Of a DNA stretch of 43,797 nt, positions 17,301 to 26,079 are shown piece by piece (position 1 is the first letter of the stretch; every line of letters begins with the position of its first letter). The stretch spans positions 1 to 43,797 of the forward strand of contig NZ_SMKY01000044.1 in assembly GCF_004349235.1 (NCBI RefSeq), read 5' to 3'. Under the pieces are notes generated by a model. It was not told the DNA's origin. It saw only the letters and a program-made list of their open reading frames with translations, and did not search any database. Source of the DNA: Actinomadura darangshiensis. Its GTDB lineage: Bacteria > Actinomycetota > Actinomycetes > Streptosporangiales > Streptosporangiaceae. Position numbers and translations under genes: made by a program.

Positions 17301-17753
17301 ATGAGATTTCATGCCACAGTCGAACTCGACGGCAAGACGGCGACCGGCATCCGGGTGCCCGAGGAGGTCATGGCCGCCCTCGGCGGCGGGAGGCGCCCCG
17401 CGGTGACGGTCTCCATCGGCGGCCACAGCTACCGCAGCACCGTGGGGAGCATGGGCGGGGTGGCCAAGATCCCGGTCAGTGCGGAGAACCGGAAGAAGGC
17501 GGGCGTCGAGGCGGGCGACGAGGTGGCGGTCGAGGTCGAGCTCGACACCGCGCCGCGCGAGGTGGAGGTGCCGGACGACCTGGCCGCCGCGCTCGCGGCG
17601 GAGGAGCAGGCGAAGTCCTTCTTAGCGGGGCTGACGCTGTCGCAGCAGAAGGCGTGGGTCGCCTGGGTCGAGAGCGCTAAGAAGGCCGAGACGCGGGAGC
17701 GCCGCGTCGCCGAGACGACGGAGGCGCTGAAGGCGGGCCGTGCCCGCCGCTGA
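17301..17753 (+). CDS. DUF1905/YdeI-OmpD-associated domain protein
   Basis: A 150-residue two-part protein. Residues 1-80 match DUF1905 (MRFHATVELDGKTATGIRVP, then HSYRSTVGSMGGV, and PVSAENRKKAGVEAGDEV). Residues about 95-150 match the YdeI/OmpD-associated helical repeat (LAAEEQAKSFLAGLTLSQQ, WVESAKKAETRERRV). The family has been named for bacteriocin protection but its mechanism is unknown. It contains a TTA leucine codon at 17622-17624, rare in this base composition and a possible target of bldA-type control. The stop overlaps the following esterase remnant by 14 nt, suggesting former coupling. Confidence 0.88.
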   Translation: MRFHATVELDGKTATGIRVPEEVMAALGGGRRPAVTVSIGGHSYRSTVGSMGGVAKIPVSAENRKKAGVEAGDEVAVEVELDTAPREVEVPDDLAAALAAEEQAKSFLAGLTLSQQKAWVAWVESAKKAETRERRVAETTEALKAGRARR

Positions 17754-19001
17754 CCCGGTGGCCGAGACCTCCGGCGGCCCGGTCCGCGGCGTCCGGTCCG
17801 CCGGGGTCTCGGTGTTCCAGGGCGTCCCGTACGCGGAGGCGCCGGTCGGGGAGCTGCGGTTCGCCCCGCCGCGCGAACGGCGCGCCTGGGACGGCATGCT
17901 CGACGCGACCCGGCCCGCCCCGGCCGCACCGCAGCCGCCCTCGCGCCTGGTGCGGGTGGTCGGGCCGATGCGGTTCGCCCAGTCCGAGGACTGCCTGACC
18001 GTCAACGTCTGGACGCCCGGCACCGGCGGCGACCTGCCCGTGCTCGTGTGGCTGCACGGCGGCGCGTACACCGCCGGCGCGGGCGGCCAGGACTGGTACG
18101 CCGCCGAACGACTGGCCGCCCGCGGCATGGTGGTCGTCTCGGTGACGTACCGGCTGGGCGCCCTCGGCTTCCTCTACCTGGGCGAGCCGGACGGCGGCCA
18201 CGGCGCGGGCAACTTCGGGCTCCTCGACCAGCTCGCCGCCCTCCGCTGGGTGCGCGCCAACGCCGCGGCGTTCGGCGGCGACCCGGACAGCGTCACCGTG
18301 GCCGGGCAGTCGGCGGGCGCGCTGTCGATCCTCGCCCTGGCGGCCGGGCCGCACGCCGGCGTGCTGGGCCCCCGGCTGATCATGCAGAGCCTGCCCGGCG
18401 GGATCGCCCCAGCGGCTCCGGCGGACGCCGCGCGGGTGGCCGGGCTCTACCTGGCCGAGCTGGGCCTCGGCCCGGGGGACGCCGCCCGGCTGCGGGAGCT
18501 CCCGGTCGCCGACCTCCTCGCCGCGCAGCGGCGGGTGATGCCCCGGGCGGCCCGGTTAATGGACCTCGCCCCGCCGAGCGGGCCCGCGAGGTCGGCGCCG
18601 ACCTGTTCGGCGACGCGGGGCGCGCGGCGTACGAGCGGGAGGCCGCGGCGCAACCGGGCCGCCGGCCCGCCGGCGTGCTGGGCGGCGTCGCCGACGAGGC
18701 GTACTTCCGCGCGCCCACGACGCGGCTGGCGGACGCCGCCGGGACCGCCTACCTGTACCGGTTCGACTGGGACCCGGGCGCGGTCTTCGGGGCGTGCCAC
18801 TGCATGGAGCTGCCGTTCGTGTTCGGCACCGAGGACGCCTGGCGGGAGGCCCCGAGGCTGAACGGGTGGCCGCTCCCGAACGATCTCGCCGGCACCGTCC
18901 AGGACGCCTGGGCGTCGTTCGTGCGGTCGGGAAGGCCGGGCGGCGGCTGGGGGCGGCACGCTCCCGGAGCGCCCGCGTGGGTCCTCGGCGGCGGACGCTG
19001 A
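17740..19001 (+). pseudogene. Type-B carboxylesterase, internal deletion and frameshift
   Basis: The first about 275 codons (frame of 17740) are a carboxylesterase/PNB-esterase: GVPYAEAPVGELRF, SEDCLTVNVWTPG, LVWLHGGAYTAGAG, and the nucleophile GQSAGA. At about 18555-18580 the natural protein jumps to the frame of 18048-19001, which carries the C-terminal part. That part has YLYRFDWDPGAVFGACH (catalytic His region) and ELPFVFGT, ending near WVLGGGR at 19001. Together this is about 420 codons against the usual 480-520, so about 60 or more residues around the acid-residue segment are lost. A TTA codon sits at the break. No intact product is expected. A GTG at 17758 is an alternative start. Confidence 0.85.
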
Positions 19002-19025
19002 GGGCGGCGCGGCCCGGCGGCGTCC

Positions 19026-19692
19026 TCAGCCGCCCGCGGTCCGGCCCTCGGCGCACCCGGCCGCGCAGCAGCTCGCGCTCGTTGCGGGTGAGGGACGCGG
19101 CGCGCTCGAACTCCCGCGCCGCCTCGTCCAATCGGCCCAGCCGGGCCAGCAGGTCGGCGCGGACGCCCGGCAGCGGGTGGTAGTTGCGCAGCGCCGGCTC
19201 CGCCGTCAGGGCGTCGGCGACGGCCAGGCCGTCCGCCGGGCCGAACGCCATCCCGCGCGCGACCGCCCGGTTGACGTCGACGACGGGCGACGGCATGACC
19301 CGCGCGAGCATCTCGTACAGCGCCGCGATCCGGACCCAGTCGGTCTCCTCGGCGGTGCGGGGACGCGCGTGGCAGGCGGCGATGGCCGCCTGGAGGGCGA
19401 ACGGCCCGAGCGCGCCGCCGAGCCGCTCGGCGCGGTCCAGCGCGGCCAGGCCGCGGCGGATCAGCACCCGGTCCCAGGCGGCCCGGTTCTGCTCGGCGAG
19501 GGGGACCGGCTCCCCGGACGGCCGGGTGCGCGTCCGCAGCCGGGACGCCTGACTCCGGCCATTGCTCAAGGGCGGCCACCAGGGCGTCCTGCGCGATCTC
19601 CTCGGCGGCGCCGACGTCGCGCGTCAGTCGCGCGAGCGCGGCTCGATTTTCCAGACCGCCTCGATGGCCCGGTGGGTCTCATTGGCCGTCAC
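19026..19692 (-). pseudogene. ECF sigma factor (DUF6596/SigJ-like) remnant
   Basis: Minus-strand pieces in three frames reconstruct an RpoE-like sigma factor. The start (GTG at 19692) gives TANETHRAIEAVWKIE; a second frame gives ALARLTRDVGAAEEIAQDAL and EQWPESG. A third gives the DUF6596 C-terminal region: EQNRAAWDRVLIRRGLAALD, ALQAAIAACHARP, NRAVARGMAFGP, EFERAASLTRNERE. A further shift leads to a stop at 19026-19028. About 222 codons remain of roughly 400, and the sigma-2/sigma-4 DNA-binding core is deleted. It lies directly downstream of a YCII gene, its normal operon partner in this family. Confidence 0.8.
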
Positions 19693-19741
19693 AGCACTCG
19701 ATCAGAACACGGCGCCGGGCGCGGCGCAACGAGACGGCGCG

Positions 19742-20116
19742 TCATTGCGGCGGACCGAAATCCTCCGGCCCGAACACCTGGCGGATCTCGGCCTCGCCCT
19801 TCCAGCCGGGCCACGCCTTGTGGGCCCGCAGGAACCGGGAGGCCCACTCGACGGCCTCCTCCTTGGAGCCGAGGTCGTAGATGGCGTAGCTGATGATGAC
19901 CTCTTCGGCCTCGGTGAACGGGCCGTCGTGGACGCTCAGCTCGCCGTCGGCCAGGCTGACGCGCGCGCCCATCGCGGTGGGGGCGAGCCCGGCGGTGTCG
20001 AGCAGGACGCCCGCCTTGACGGCCTCCTCGCCGAGCCGGCCGATCTCCGCCATCAGCTCCGGCGGCGGCGCGCCATGGTTCTCCTCCGCCTTGAGCAGCA
20101 TCACATACCGCGGCAT
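19742..20116 (-). CDS. YCII-related (DGPF-domain) protein
   Basis: A 124-residue protein. MPRYVMLLKAEENHGAPPP at the N-terminus and HDGPFTEAEEVI are the DGPF/YCII hallmarks, followed by VEWASRFLRAHKA. YCII proteins form ferredoxin-like dimers with a conserved His-Asp pair. In actinobacteria they commonly sit upstream of an ECF sigma factor of the DUF6596 type and are thought to act with it. Here the YCII gene is intact while the sigma partner, 49 bp downstream, is destroyed, so the protein may have lost its function in regulation. Confidence 0.92.
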   Translation of the reverse strand: MPRYVMLLKAEENHGAPPPELMAEIGRLGEEAVKAGVLLDTAGLAPTAMGARVSLADGELSVHDGPFTEAEEVIISYAIYDLGSKEEAVEWASRFLRAHKAWPGWKGEAEIRQVFGPEDFGPPQ

Positions 20117-20366
20117 CTGCGGCCTTCCTCTCGTTGTCGGGTCGTCCTTACTACGTCGATCGGACGGCGGCCGAATCGACGGCACGGCGGAACTTTCTCG
20201 CGACGGCCGGCGGCGGCCCGTCCGCCCGGCCACGGTGGCGCCCGCCGCCGCGCCGCGCAGCTCCGAAAATGCCGGATCTTCGGCCCCCTGTCGATCCGGG
20301 CCCGGCCCGTTCGACGTATAGGTGAACCCCCGGGCGCCGCCGCCCGGGCAGATGAAGGAGAAGCCG
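20117..20366. promoter_or_regulatory. Divergent region between YCII and RibD-like genes
   Basis: A 250-bp stretch, with gaaggag at 20354-20360 serving as ribosome site for the RibD-like gene. Promoters for both directions are expected; no defined operator was recognised. Confidence 0.35.
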
Positions 20367-20906
20367 ATGAGGAAGATCTTCGCCGCGTACTTCGTGTCCC
20401 TGGACGGGGTGTACGAGGCGCCGCAGAAATGGCACTTCCCCTACCAGAACGCCCAGATGGAGCAGGCCGTCGCGGCGCAGATGGACGACTCGGACACCAT
20501 GCTCCTCGGCCGCCGCACCTACGAGGAGTTCGCCGGGGCGTTCATGAACGCCGACCCGTCCAACGCGCTGGCCGCGCACATGGCCGCGACGCCCAAGTAC
20601 GTGGCCTCCACCACGCTCGACGACCTGGAGTGGAAGAACTCCACCCTGCTGAAGGACGACGTCCCGGGGCACGTCGCCCGGCTGAAGGAGGAGCCCGGCC
20701 GCGACATCCTGCTCAACGGCAGCGCCACGCTGATGCGGTCCCTGCTGAGGGAGGGGCTCGTGGACGAGCTGAGGCTGCTCGTCCACCCCGTCGTCGTCGG
20801 CTCCGGAGCCAGGCTGTTCGAGGACGTCAAGAAGACGCCGTTCCACCTCGCCGACTCCGCCGTCTTCGACAACGGCGTCCTGTCGCTGAGGTACGAGCCC
20901 CGCTGA
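20367..20906 (+). CDS. Dihydrofolate-reductase-like (RibD C-terminal domain) protein
   Basis: A 179-residue protein. MRKIFAAYFVSLDGVYEAP is the standard N-terminus of the RibD_C/DHFR-like family, so the ATG at 20367 was preferred over the open upstream stretch; a GAAGGAG site is 6 nt ahead. Later motifs are DTMLLGRRTYEEFA, DILLNGSATLMRSLL, GLVDELRLLVHPVVVGSG and LFED. These are NADPH-binding reductases of small molecules in most cases, substrate unknown. The following lantibiotic-dehydratase remnant starts only 8 nt after its stop. Confidence 0.9.
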   Translation: MRKIFAAYFVSLDGVYEAPQKWHFPYQNAQMEQAVAAQMDDSDTMLLGRRTYEEFAGAFMNADPSNALAAHMAATPKYVASTTLDDLEWKNSTLLKDDVPGHVARLKEEPGRDILLNGSATLMRSLLREGLVDELRLLVHPVVVGSGARLFEDVKKTPFHLADSAVFDNGVLSLRYEPR

Positions 20907-20914
20907 AAGCGCCG

Positions 20915-22667
20915 GTGAGAGGGTCGGCAATCTGGGAGAACGCCGCCGGAACGACGATCGTCACGGTCGAGGGAGACCCACGGACGAGGGACCGCGTGCT
21001 GCGGCCGGGCGCGGAGCCGCCGCGGCTGACCGAGGCCGAGGCGGCGGTGCTGTCCCGGTGCGACGGCCGCCGGGCCGTCGCCGGCATCGCCGCGGGCGGC
21101 GACCGGATCGCGGCGCTGGACCGCCTGGTGGACGACGGCGTCGTCTGGCGGGGCGTGAACATGCCGTACAACCCGGATGCCGAACGCGTGCTGCGCGCCG
21201 CCCTCGCCGCCCTCGCCGCGATCCCCGAGCCGCGTGCCCGGGAACGGGCGCTGGCCGGGCTCGCCCGGCTCGACCGGGCACGCGACGCCGTGGCGGCCGC
21301 CGCCGGGGACGCCGACGCGCTGGCCGCGGCGCTGGCACGGCTGGACGAGGAGTTCACCGCCGTCACCGGAGCCGAGCCGCAGCGGCGCAGCGGCCAGATG
21401 TACGCGGGGCGGCGCGTCTGCTATGAGGAGATCGTCCGCGATCTGGACGTCACGATCGGCCGTCCGGTCCTGGAGGCGCTCGCCGGACCGTTCGGGTCCG
21501 CCCTGCTCCCGGCGTCGCGGTGGCTGTCGGCGACCCTTGCGCAGGCGTACGACGACGCCTTCGGCAAGCTGTACCGGGAGCTGCTCGGCCCCGGGGCGGA
21601 CGGCGTGCCGATGCCGGAGTTCTGGGACGCCGCCCAGCGCCTGCTGACCGGTCCTGACCGCCCGGCGGACGCGGTCGCCGCCGGGTTCGCCCGCCGCTGG
21701 AGCGAGCTGTTCGGGCTCGACGCCCCGGCCGATGGGCGCCGCCTGCGGTCCGGCAGCGCGGAACTGCGCGAGCGTGCCGCCGGTTTGTTCGCCGCCGAGC
21801 GCCCCGGCTGGGCGGGCGCCCGGATCCACAGCCCCGACCTGAGCCTCTTCGCGTCCGGCGAGGAGGCGCTGGCCGCGGGGGAGTTCATGCTCGTTCTCGG
21901 CGAGATGCACGCGGCGTGGCCGACGCTCGACTGCGCGGTCTTCGCCGACCGGCATCCCGCCCCGGACCGGCTGCGCGCCGCCGCGGCCGCCGACATCGGC
22001 CGCCAGTTCAGGCCGCTTTATCCGACGTGGTGGCCCCAGTACACGGCGCGCATCGCGCCGGTGCTCGGCGTCACCGACCACCAGCTCGCGTTCACGGCGG
22101 CACCGGGCGCCGATCCCGGACGTCTCCTGCCGACCGTCGCGCTCACCGTGACCGAGCGCGGGGGGGACGCTGGACGTCACCGGGCCCGGCGGGTTGCGCC
22201 GCCCGCTGCGCGAGGTGTTCGCGCTGCTGTTCGGCTGGCTCGGCGCGGAGGCGTTCAAGCTCGCGGGCGCGGCCCCGCACCAGCCGCGGGTCACCGTGGA
22301 ACGCCTCGTCGTCACCCGCGAGACCTGGCGCACGACCGTCGGCGCGACCGGGCTGGGACCGGCTCGCGGCGCCGGCCCCGAGTACCTGGCCGCGCGCCGC
22401 CTGCGCCGTTCCCTCGGGCTGCCGGAACGCGTGTTCGCCAAGGTGGGGACGGAGACCAAGCCCGTGCACGTCGACTTCACCGGCCCCCGGTACGTGTCGG
22501 CGTTCGCCGCGATGCTCCGCGCGGCCCGCGAGTCGTCCGGTGACGGCGTCTCCGTCGTGTTCACCGAGCTGCTACCGGACTCCGGCGAGGTCTGGCTGCC
22601 CGATGCGCGGGGGCGGCGCTACCACTGCGAGCTGCGCCTTCAGATGTGCGACCCGGCGCGTCCCTGA
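20915..22667 (+). pseudogene. Lantibiotic-dehydratase-like gene, frameshifted and probably 5'-truncated
   Basis: From a GTG at 20915 the frame gives a lantibiotic-dehydratase N-domain-like protein: LTEAEAAVLSRCDGRRAVAG, RSGQMYAGRRVCYEE, DLDVTIGRPVLEALA and YPTWWPQYTARIAP. At a run of seven G (22160-22166) the frame is lost. The next frame continues the same protein to 22667 with PLREVFALLFGWLG, LRRSLGLPERVFAKVGTETK, VHVDFTGPRYVSAFA and GRRYHCELRLQM. The first 150-200 residues usual for the family seem absent. No LanC, precursor peptide or elimination-domain gene is adjacent, so this is a relic. If the G-run were a sequencing error, a 583-residue protein would result. Confidence 0.7.
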
Positions 22668-24088
22668 CCGGCGGGACGGCGGCGGAACGCGAGTAGCGCC
22701 ATCGCGAGCATCCCGGCGGTGAAGACCGCCCCCGCGGTGAACGCGCCGCGCATGCCGTCGAGCTCGGCCGCGCCGCGCGTGGCGTCGTGCACGCTGACCA
22801 GGACGGCGACGCCCAGCGAACCACCGGTCTGCTGCATGCTCTGCAGCAGTGCCGAGGTGGCGCCGGACTCGCCCGGCGCCACCGATGCCATCGCCACGAA
22901 CGTCGCCGCCACCGACACCAGGCCGGTGCCGGCACCGAACAGCAGCACCGGGCCCAGGATCATCGTGAGGTAGGAACTCGCCTGCGCGACCTGCGTCAGC
23001 CACACCATCCCGACCGCGCACAGCGCCGCCCCCGCCAGCATGATCGGCCGCGGACCGTAGCGGGGCAGCAGCCAGGGCACCGCCCGGCTCGCGGCGATGA
23101 GCGCGATCGTCGTCGGCAGGAACCCGAACCCGGTCGCCAGCGGACCGTACCCGAGCACGCCCTGGACGTAGAGGGTGAGGAAGAACAGCATGCCGCTCAT
23201 GGCCGCGGTGAGCAGCAGCCGCATGAGGAGGGCGCCCACCCGGTCCCGGTCGCCGAACAGCCGCAGCGGCACGATGGGCTGCCGGGCGCGCGCCTCGATC
23301 ACCGGGAACAGCGCGAGCAGCAGCGCGGCGGCGCCGAAGGCGCCGAGCGTCCAGGCCGCGGACCACCCGCCCTCGGCGGCGCGGATGAAGCCGTACACCA
23401 GGAGCGCCGACCCGACGGTGCAGGTGAACGCGCCGGCCAGGTCGAAGCGGCCCTCCCGGCGCGGGGACTCGCGGACGGCGCGCGGTGTGAGCGCGACGAT
23501 CGCCGCTCCGACCGGCACGTTGACGAACAGGACGGCGCGCCAGGACGCCCAGGCGGTCAGCAGCCCGCCGAGGACCAGCCCGGCCACCATGCCCGCGCTG
23601 GCGGCGACCGTGAAGACGGCCAGCGCCCGGCTCCTGCGCGGCCCGTCCTCGAACGTGCTGGCGATGAGCGCGAGCGCCCCCGGCCCGGCGAAGGCGGCGC
23701 CGACTCCCTGCGCGGCCCGCCCCGCCAGCAGCCATCCCGGGGTGGTCGCGAGCCCCCCGGCCAGCGACGCGACCGTGAACAGGGCGACGCCCGCGACGAA
23801 CACCCGGCGGTGCCCGAGCAGGTCGCCCGCCCGCCCCCCGAGGAGGAGCAGCCCGCCGAACGCGAGGGTGTAGGCGTTGACCACCCAGGACAGCCCCGTG
23901 TCACTGAACCCGAGGCCGCGCTGGATGCTGGGCAGCGCGATGTTCACGATCGAGGCGTCCACCACGAGCGTGAGCTGGCAGGCGGACAGGAGCGTGAGCG
24001 CCAGGCCCCGGACCGGCGCGCCGCCGTCGGCCGCTCCCTCCGCGGCGCGTGCGGGAGCCGGCACGGCGCCTCCGCGGTCCTTCTTCAT
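22640..24088 (-). CDS. MFS drug-efflux transporter (DHA2, 14-TMS type)
   Basis: A 482-residue protein from the ATG at 24088, with 14 hydrophobic segments. It shows motif A between TM2 and TM3 (LLLGGRAGDLLGHRRVFVAG), the antiporter motif C (AGMVAGLVLGGLL), and the early-helix motif VVDASIVNIALPSIQ of EmrB/QacA-type exporters. Its start is 25 nt from the TrpB-like stop on the same strand, so carrier protein, TrpB-like enzyme and exporter form one unit. Export of, and self-resistance to, the cluster product is likely by context. The 3' end overlaps the convergent dehydratase relic by 28 bp. Confidence 0.9.
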   Translation of the reverse strand: MKKDRGGAVPAPARAAEGAADGGAPVRGLALTLLSACQLTLVVDASIVNIALPSIQRGLGFSDTGLSWVVNAYTLAFGGLLLLGGRAGDLLGHRRVFVAGVALFTVASLAGGLATTPGWLLAGRAAQGVGAAFAGPGALALIASTFEDGPRRSRALAVFTVAASAGMVAGLVLGGLLTAWASWRAVLFVNVPVGAAIVALTPRAVRESPRREGRFDLAGAFTCTVGSALLVYGFIRAAEGGWSAAWTLGAFGAAALLLALFPVIEARARQPIVPLRLFGDRDRVGALLMRLLLTAAMSGMLFFLTLYVQGVLGYGPLATGFGFLPTTIALIAASRAVPWLLPRYGPRPIMLAGAALCAVGMVWLTQVAQASSYLTMILGPVLLFGAGTGLVSVAATFVAMASVAPGESGATSALLQSMQQTGGSLGVAVLVSVHDATRGAAELDGMRGAFTAGAVFTAGMLAMALLAFRRRPAGQGRAGSHI

Positions 24089-24113
24089 GACCGGCCGCCT
24101 CGGCGTGCGCCCG

Positions 24114-25466
24114 TCACATGGAGTCGATGAGGGGCTGCAGGGACGCCTTGATCTCCTCGTCCGTGGGAGCGCTGTCGACGATCTCCCCGGAGAGATAGCT
24201 CTCGTAGGCGCTGAGGTCCAGCAGTCCGTGGCCGCTGAGCCCGAACAGGATGACCCGGTGGGCCCGCTCCTCGCGCGCCCGCACCGCCTCGTCGATCGCG
24301 GCGGCCACGGCGTGGGCCGACTCGGGCGCGGGGACGAACCCTTCGGCCTTCGCGAACGCGGCGCCGCATTCGAAGACGCGGGTCTGCCCGTAGGACGCCG
24401 CCTCCACCATGTCGTGGTGGTACATCGCGCTGACGATCGGAGCGGCGCCGTGGTAGCGCAGACCGCCGGCATGGATCTTGTAGGCCATGAACCGGTGCCC
24501 CAGGGTGTACATCTTGACCGCGGGCGTCACACCGGAGTAGTCGGTGTAGTCCATCAGGTAGTCGCCCCTGGTCATCTTGGGGCACGCGTCGGGTTCGACC
24601 GCCAGGAACCGGGTGCCGGGGTTCTCCGCCTGCGCCGCCCGGTAGAACGGGAAGGTGAGCCCGGCGAAGTTGCTGCCCGCTCCCATCGCCCCGATCACGA
24701 CATCGGGGAACTCGCCGGCCAGCTCCATCTGGAGAAGCGCTTCCTCACCGATGACCGTCTGGTGCATCAGGACGTGGTTCTCCCCGCTGCCGATCGAGAA
24801 CCGCGCCTCCTTGCGGCTGTTCGCGTACTCGATCGCCTCGGCGTTCGCGATGCCGAGAGTGCCCGGCGAATCGGGGTCGGCGCGCAGGGCGGCCCTGCCC
24901 ACCTCCGTCTCCGTGCTCGGGCTCGTGATGACCTTGGCGCCGTTCAACCGCATGAGCGTGCCCCGGTAGGGCTTCTGCTCATGGCTCGACCGCACCATGA
25001 AGACGGTGCACTCCATGCCGTACGGGTGGCACGCCATCGCGAGCGCACTGCCCCATTGGCCGGCGCCGGTGCCCGTCACCATTTCCTTGACGCCCGACCG
25101 GCCGTAGTAGTAGGCCTGCGCCAGCGCGGTGTTTATCTTGTGGCTGCCCGACGGGCTCGTGCCTTCGTATTTGAAGTAGATGTGCGCCGGGGTGTCGAGT
25201 GCCTTCTCCAGCCTGGACGCACGGAAGAGGGGCGTCGGCCGCCAGCGCTGATATTCCGCCCGGACGGGGTCGGGGATCGCGATGAAGCGAGTGCCGCCCG
25301 TGCTCTGCCGGTAAAGGGAAAGCGGCAACTGGGGTTTCAGTGGCCCTTCTCTATCGCTTCTCGGCGGCGCCGACCTGGCCGCCGGAACCTCGATCGGAAG
25401 ATCGGCGAGTATGTTGTACCAATGCGTGGGAACCTGGTCCCGGTCCAGGTTGAAAACCTCGTGCAT
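24114..25466 (-). CDS. TrpB-like PLP-dependent enzyme (tryptophan synthase beta, TrpB2-type)
   Basis: A 450-residue fold-type II PLP enzyme. The cofactor lysine is Lys110 in GSHKINTAL. TGTGAGQWGSALAMAC provides the indole-side/Glu loop region, and GAMGAGSNFAGL the phosphate-binding loop. The long N-terminus (HWYNILADLP, RPTPLFRASRLEKAL) and total length fit TrpB2-class proteins, which are longer than TrpB1 and can work without TrpA. No trpA or other trp gene is near. It is followed by an exporter and preceded by a carrier protein. In this cluster it probably makes or modifies a beta-substituted alanine-type amino acid, but the nucleophile is unknown. Confidence 0.88.
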   Translation of the reverse strand: MHEVFNLDRDQVPTHWYNILADLPIEVPAARSAPPRSDREGPLKPQLPLSLYRQSTGGTRFIAIPDPVRAEYQRWRPTPLFRASRLEKALDTPAHIYFKYEGTSPSGSHKINTALAQAYYYGRSGVKEMVTGTGAGQWGSALAMACHPYGMECTVFMVRSSHEQKPYRGTLMRLNGAKVITSPSTETEVGRAALRADPDSPGTLGIANAEAIEYANSRKEARFSIGSGENHVLMHQTVIGEEALLQMELAGEFPDVVIGAMGAGSNFAGLTFPFYRAAQAENPGTRFLAVEPDACPKMTRGDYLMDYTDYSGVTPAVKMYTLGHRFMAYKIHAGGLRYHGAAPIVSAMYHHDMVEAASYGQTRVFECGAAFAKAEGFVPAPESAHAVAAAIDEAVRAREERAHRVILFGLSGHGLLDLSAYESYLSGEIVDSAPTDEEIKASLQPLIDSM

Positions 25467-25474
25467 GTTATCCC

Positions 25475-25753
25475 TCAGTGCCCTTTCGCGTCGATGACAC
25501 CGCTGATCATGTGCACCAGGCTTCCCACGTTCCGGAGCTCCGCGCTCATCACGTCCTCGTCATCGATCTCGATGTCGAAGCGCTTCTCGATCGCCACGAG
25601 GATGTGCAGGAGGCTGAGCGAGTCCAATCCCACGATCGGGGAGTAGAGCGAGACCTTCTCGTCGAGTTGCTCGCGGCCGATGTTCAGTTCGAGAACGCTG
25701 ATCATGACGTCCTTGATCTGCGTCGCCAGATCCAGCTCCTTGGCACGGTCCAT
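25475..25753 (-). CDS. Stand-alone peptidyl/acyl carrier protein
   Basis: A 92-residue protein from the ATG at 25753. The phosphopantetheine attachment site is Ser45 in VGLDSLSLLH, with the usual helix II (LSLLHILVAIEKRFDIEI) and helix III regions. Size and motif fit free carrier proteins of the PltL/RedO kind. It is divergent from genes for a prolyl-PCP-oxidase-like dehydrogenase and an L-proline-type adenylation enzyme, so it is the probable carrier that holds prolyl and then pyrrole-2-carboxyl thioester. It lies 8 nt upstream of the TrpB-like gene on the same strand. Post-translational modification would need a PPTase from elsewhere. Confidence 0.92.
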   Translation of the reverse strand: MDRAKELDLATQIKDVMISVLELNIGREQLDEKVSLYSPIVGLDSLSLLHILVAIEKRFDIEIDDEDVMSAELRNVGSLVHMISGVIDAKGH

Positions 25754-26079
25754 GGCATGCACCTCGTCTGCACACGTCGTATCCGGGAACTCTGCGGGTG
25801 GAAGGGGCGGCAACACCGCGTCACGTGCCGACGAGTCGGGTCGTCGACTTCGCCCGTCCGAGCATCTCGCTCTACCCGGGCGAACTGGTCGGGGGCTTGC
25901 CCGCGGCCGCGGCCTCGCCCACTTCATCCGGTTGATCATCCGTACCGTACGACAGGCGTCGGGGGCGCGCAAGGGATCGCCTGGAGTCGCCTGGTGGGAG
26001 CCATTTGTCAGAAGTTGGCCTTCTCAAGATCGGATCGCTCATGCAGAATGAACTGTGGCCGGTGGTGAACGGGAGGGCC
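25754..26079. promoter_or_regulatory. Divergent control region of the pyrrole-carboxyl block
   Basis: A 326-bp region between the carrier protein (minus) and dehydrogenase (plus) genes. It includes a direct repeat tcgcctgg at 25977-25984 and 25987-25994 (10-bp period) and a ttgatc near 25932 that could serve as a -35 element. A TTG at 26005 and an ATG at 26041 are in frame with the dehydrogenase but were not chosen as its start. No protein family is visible here. Confidence 0.4.

Noticed and set aside
20915..22667. An active lanthipeptide cluster
   Set aside because: The dehydratase-like gene is frameshifted and N-truncated, and no LanC, precursor peptide or protease was found around it.
24114..25466. 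TrpB as part of a tryptophan operon
   Set aside because: No trpA, trpC or trpD is nearby; the neighbours are a carrier protein and an exporter.
26005..26079. TTG 26005 or ATG 26041 as dehydrogenase start
   Set aside because: The added residues do not resemble the family; the ATG at 26080 gives the usual 392-residue length and places the base Glu at position 244.
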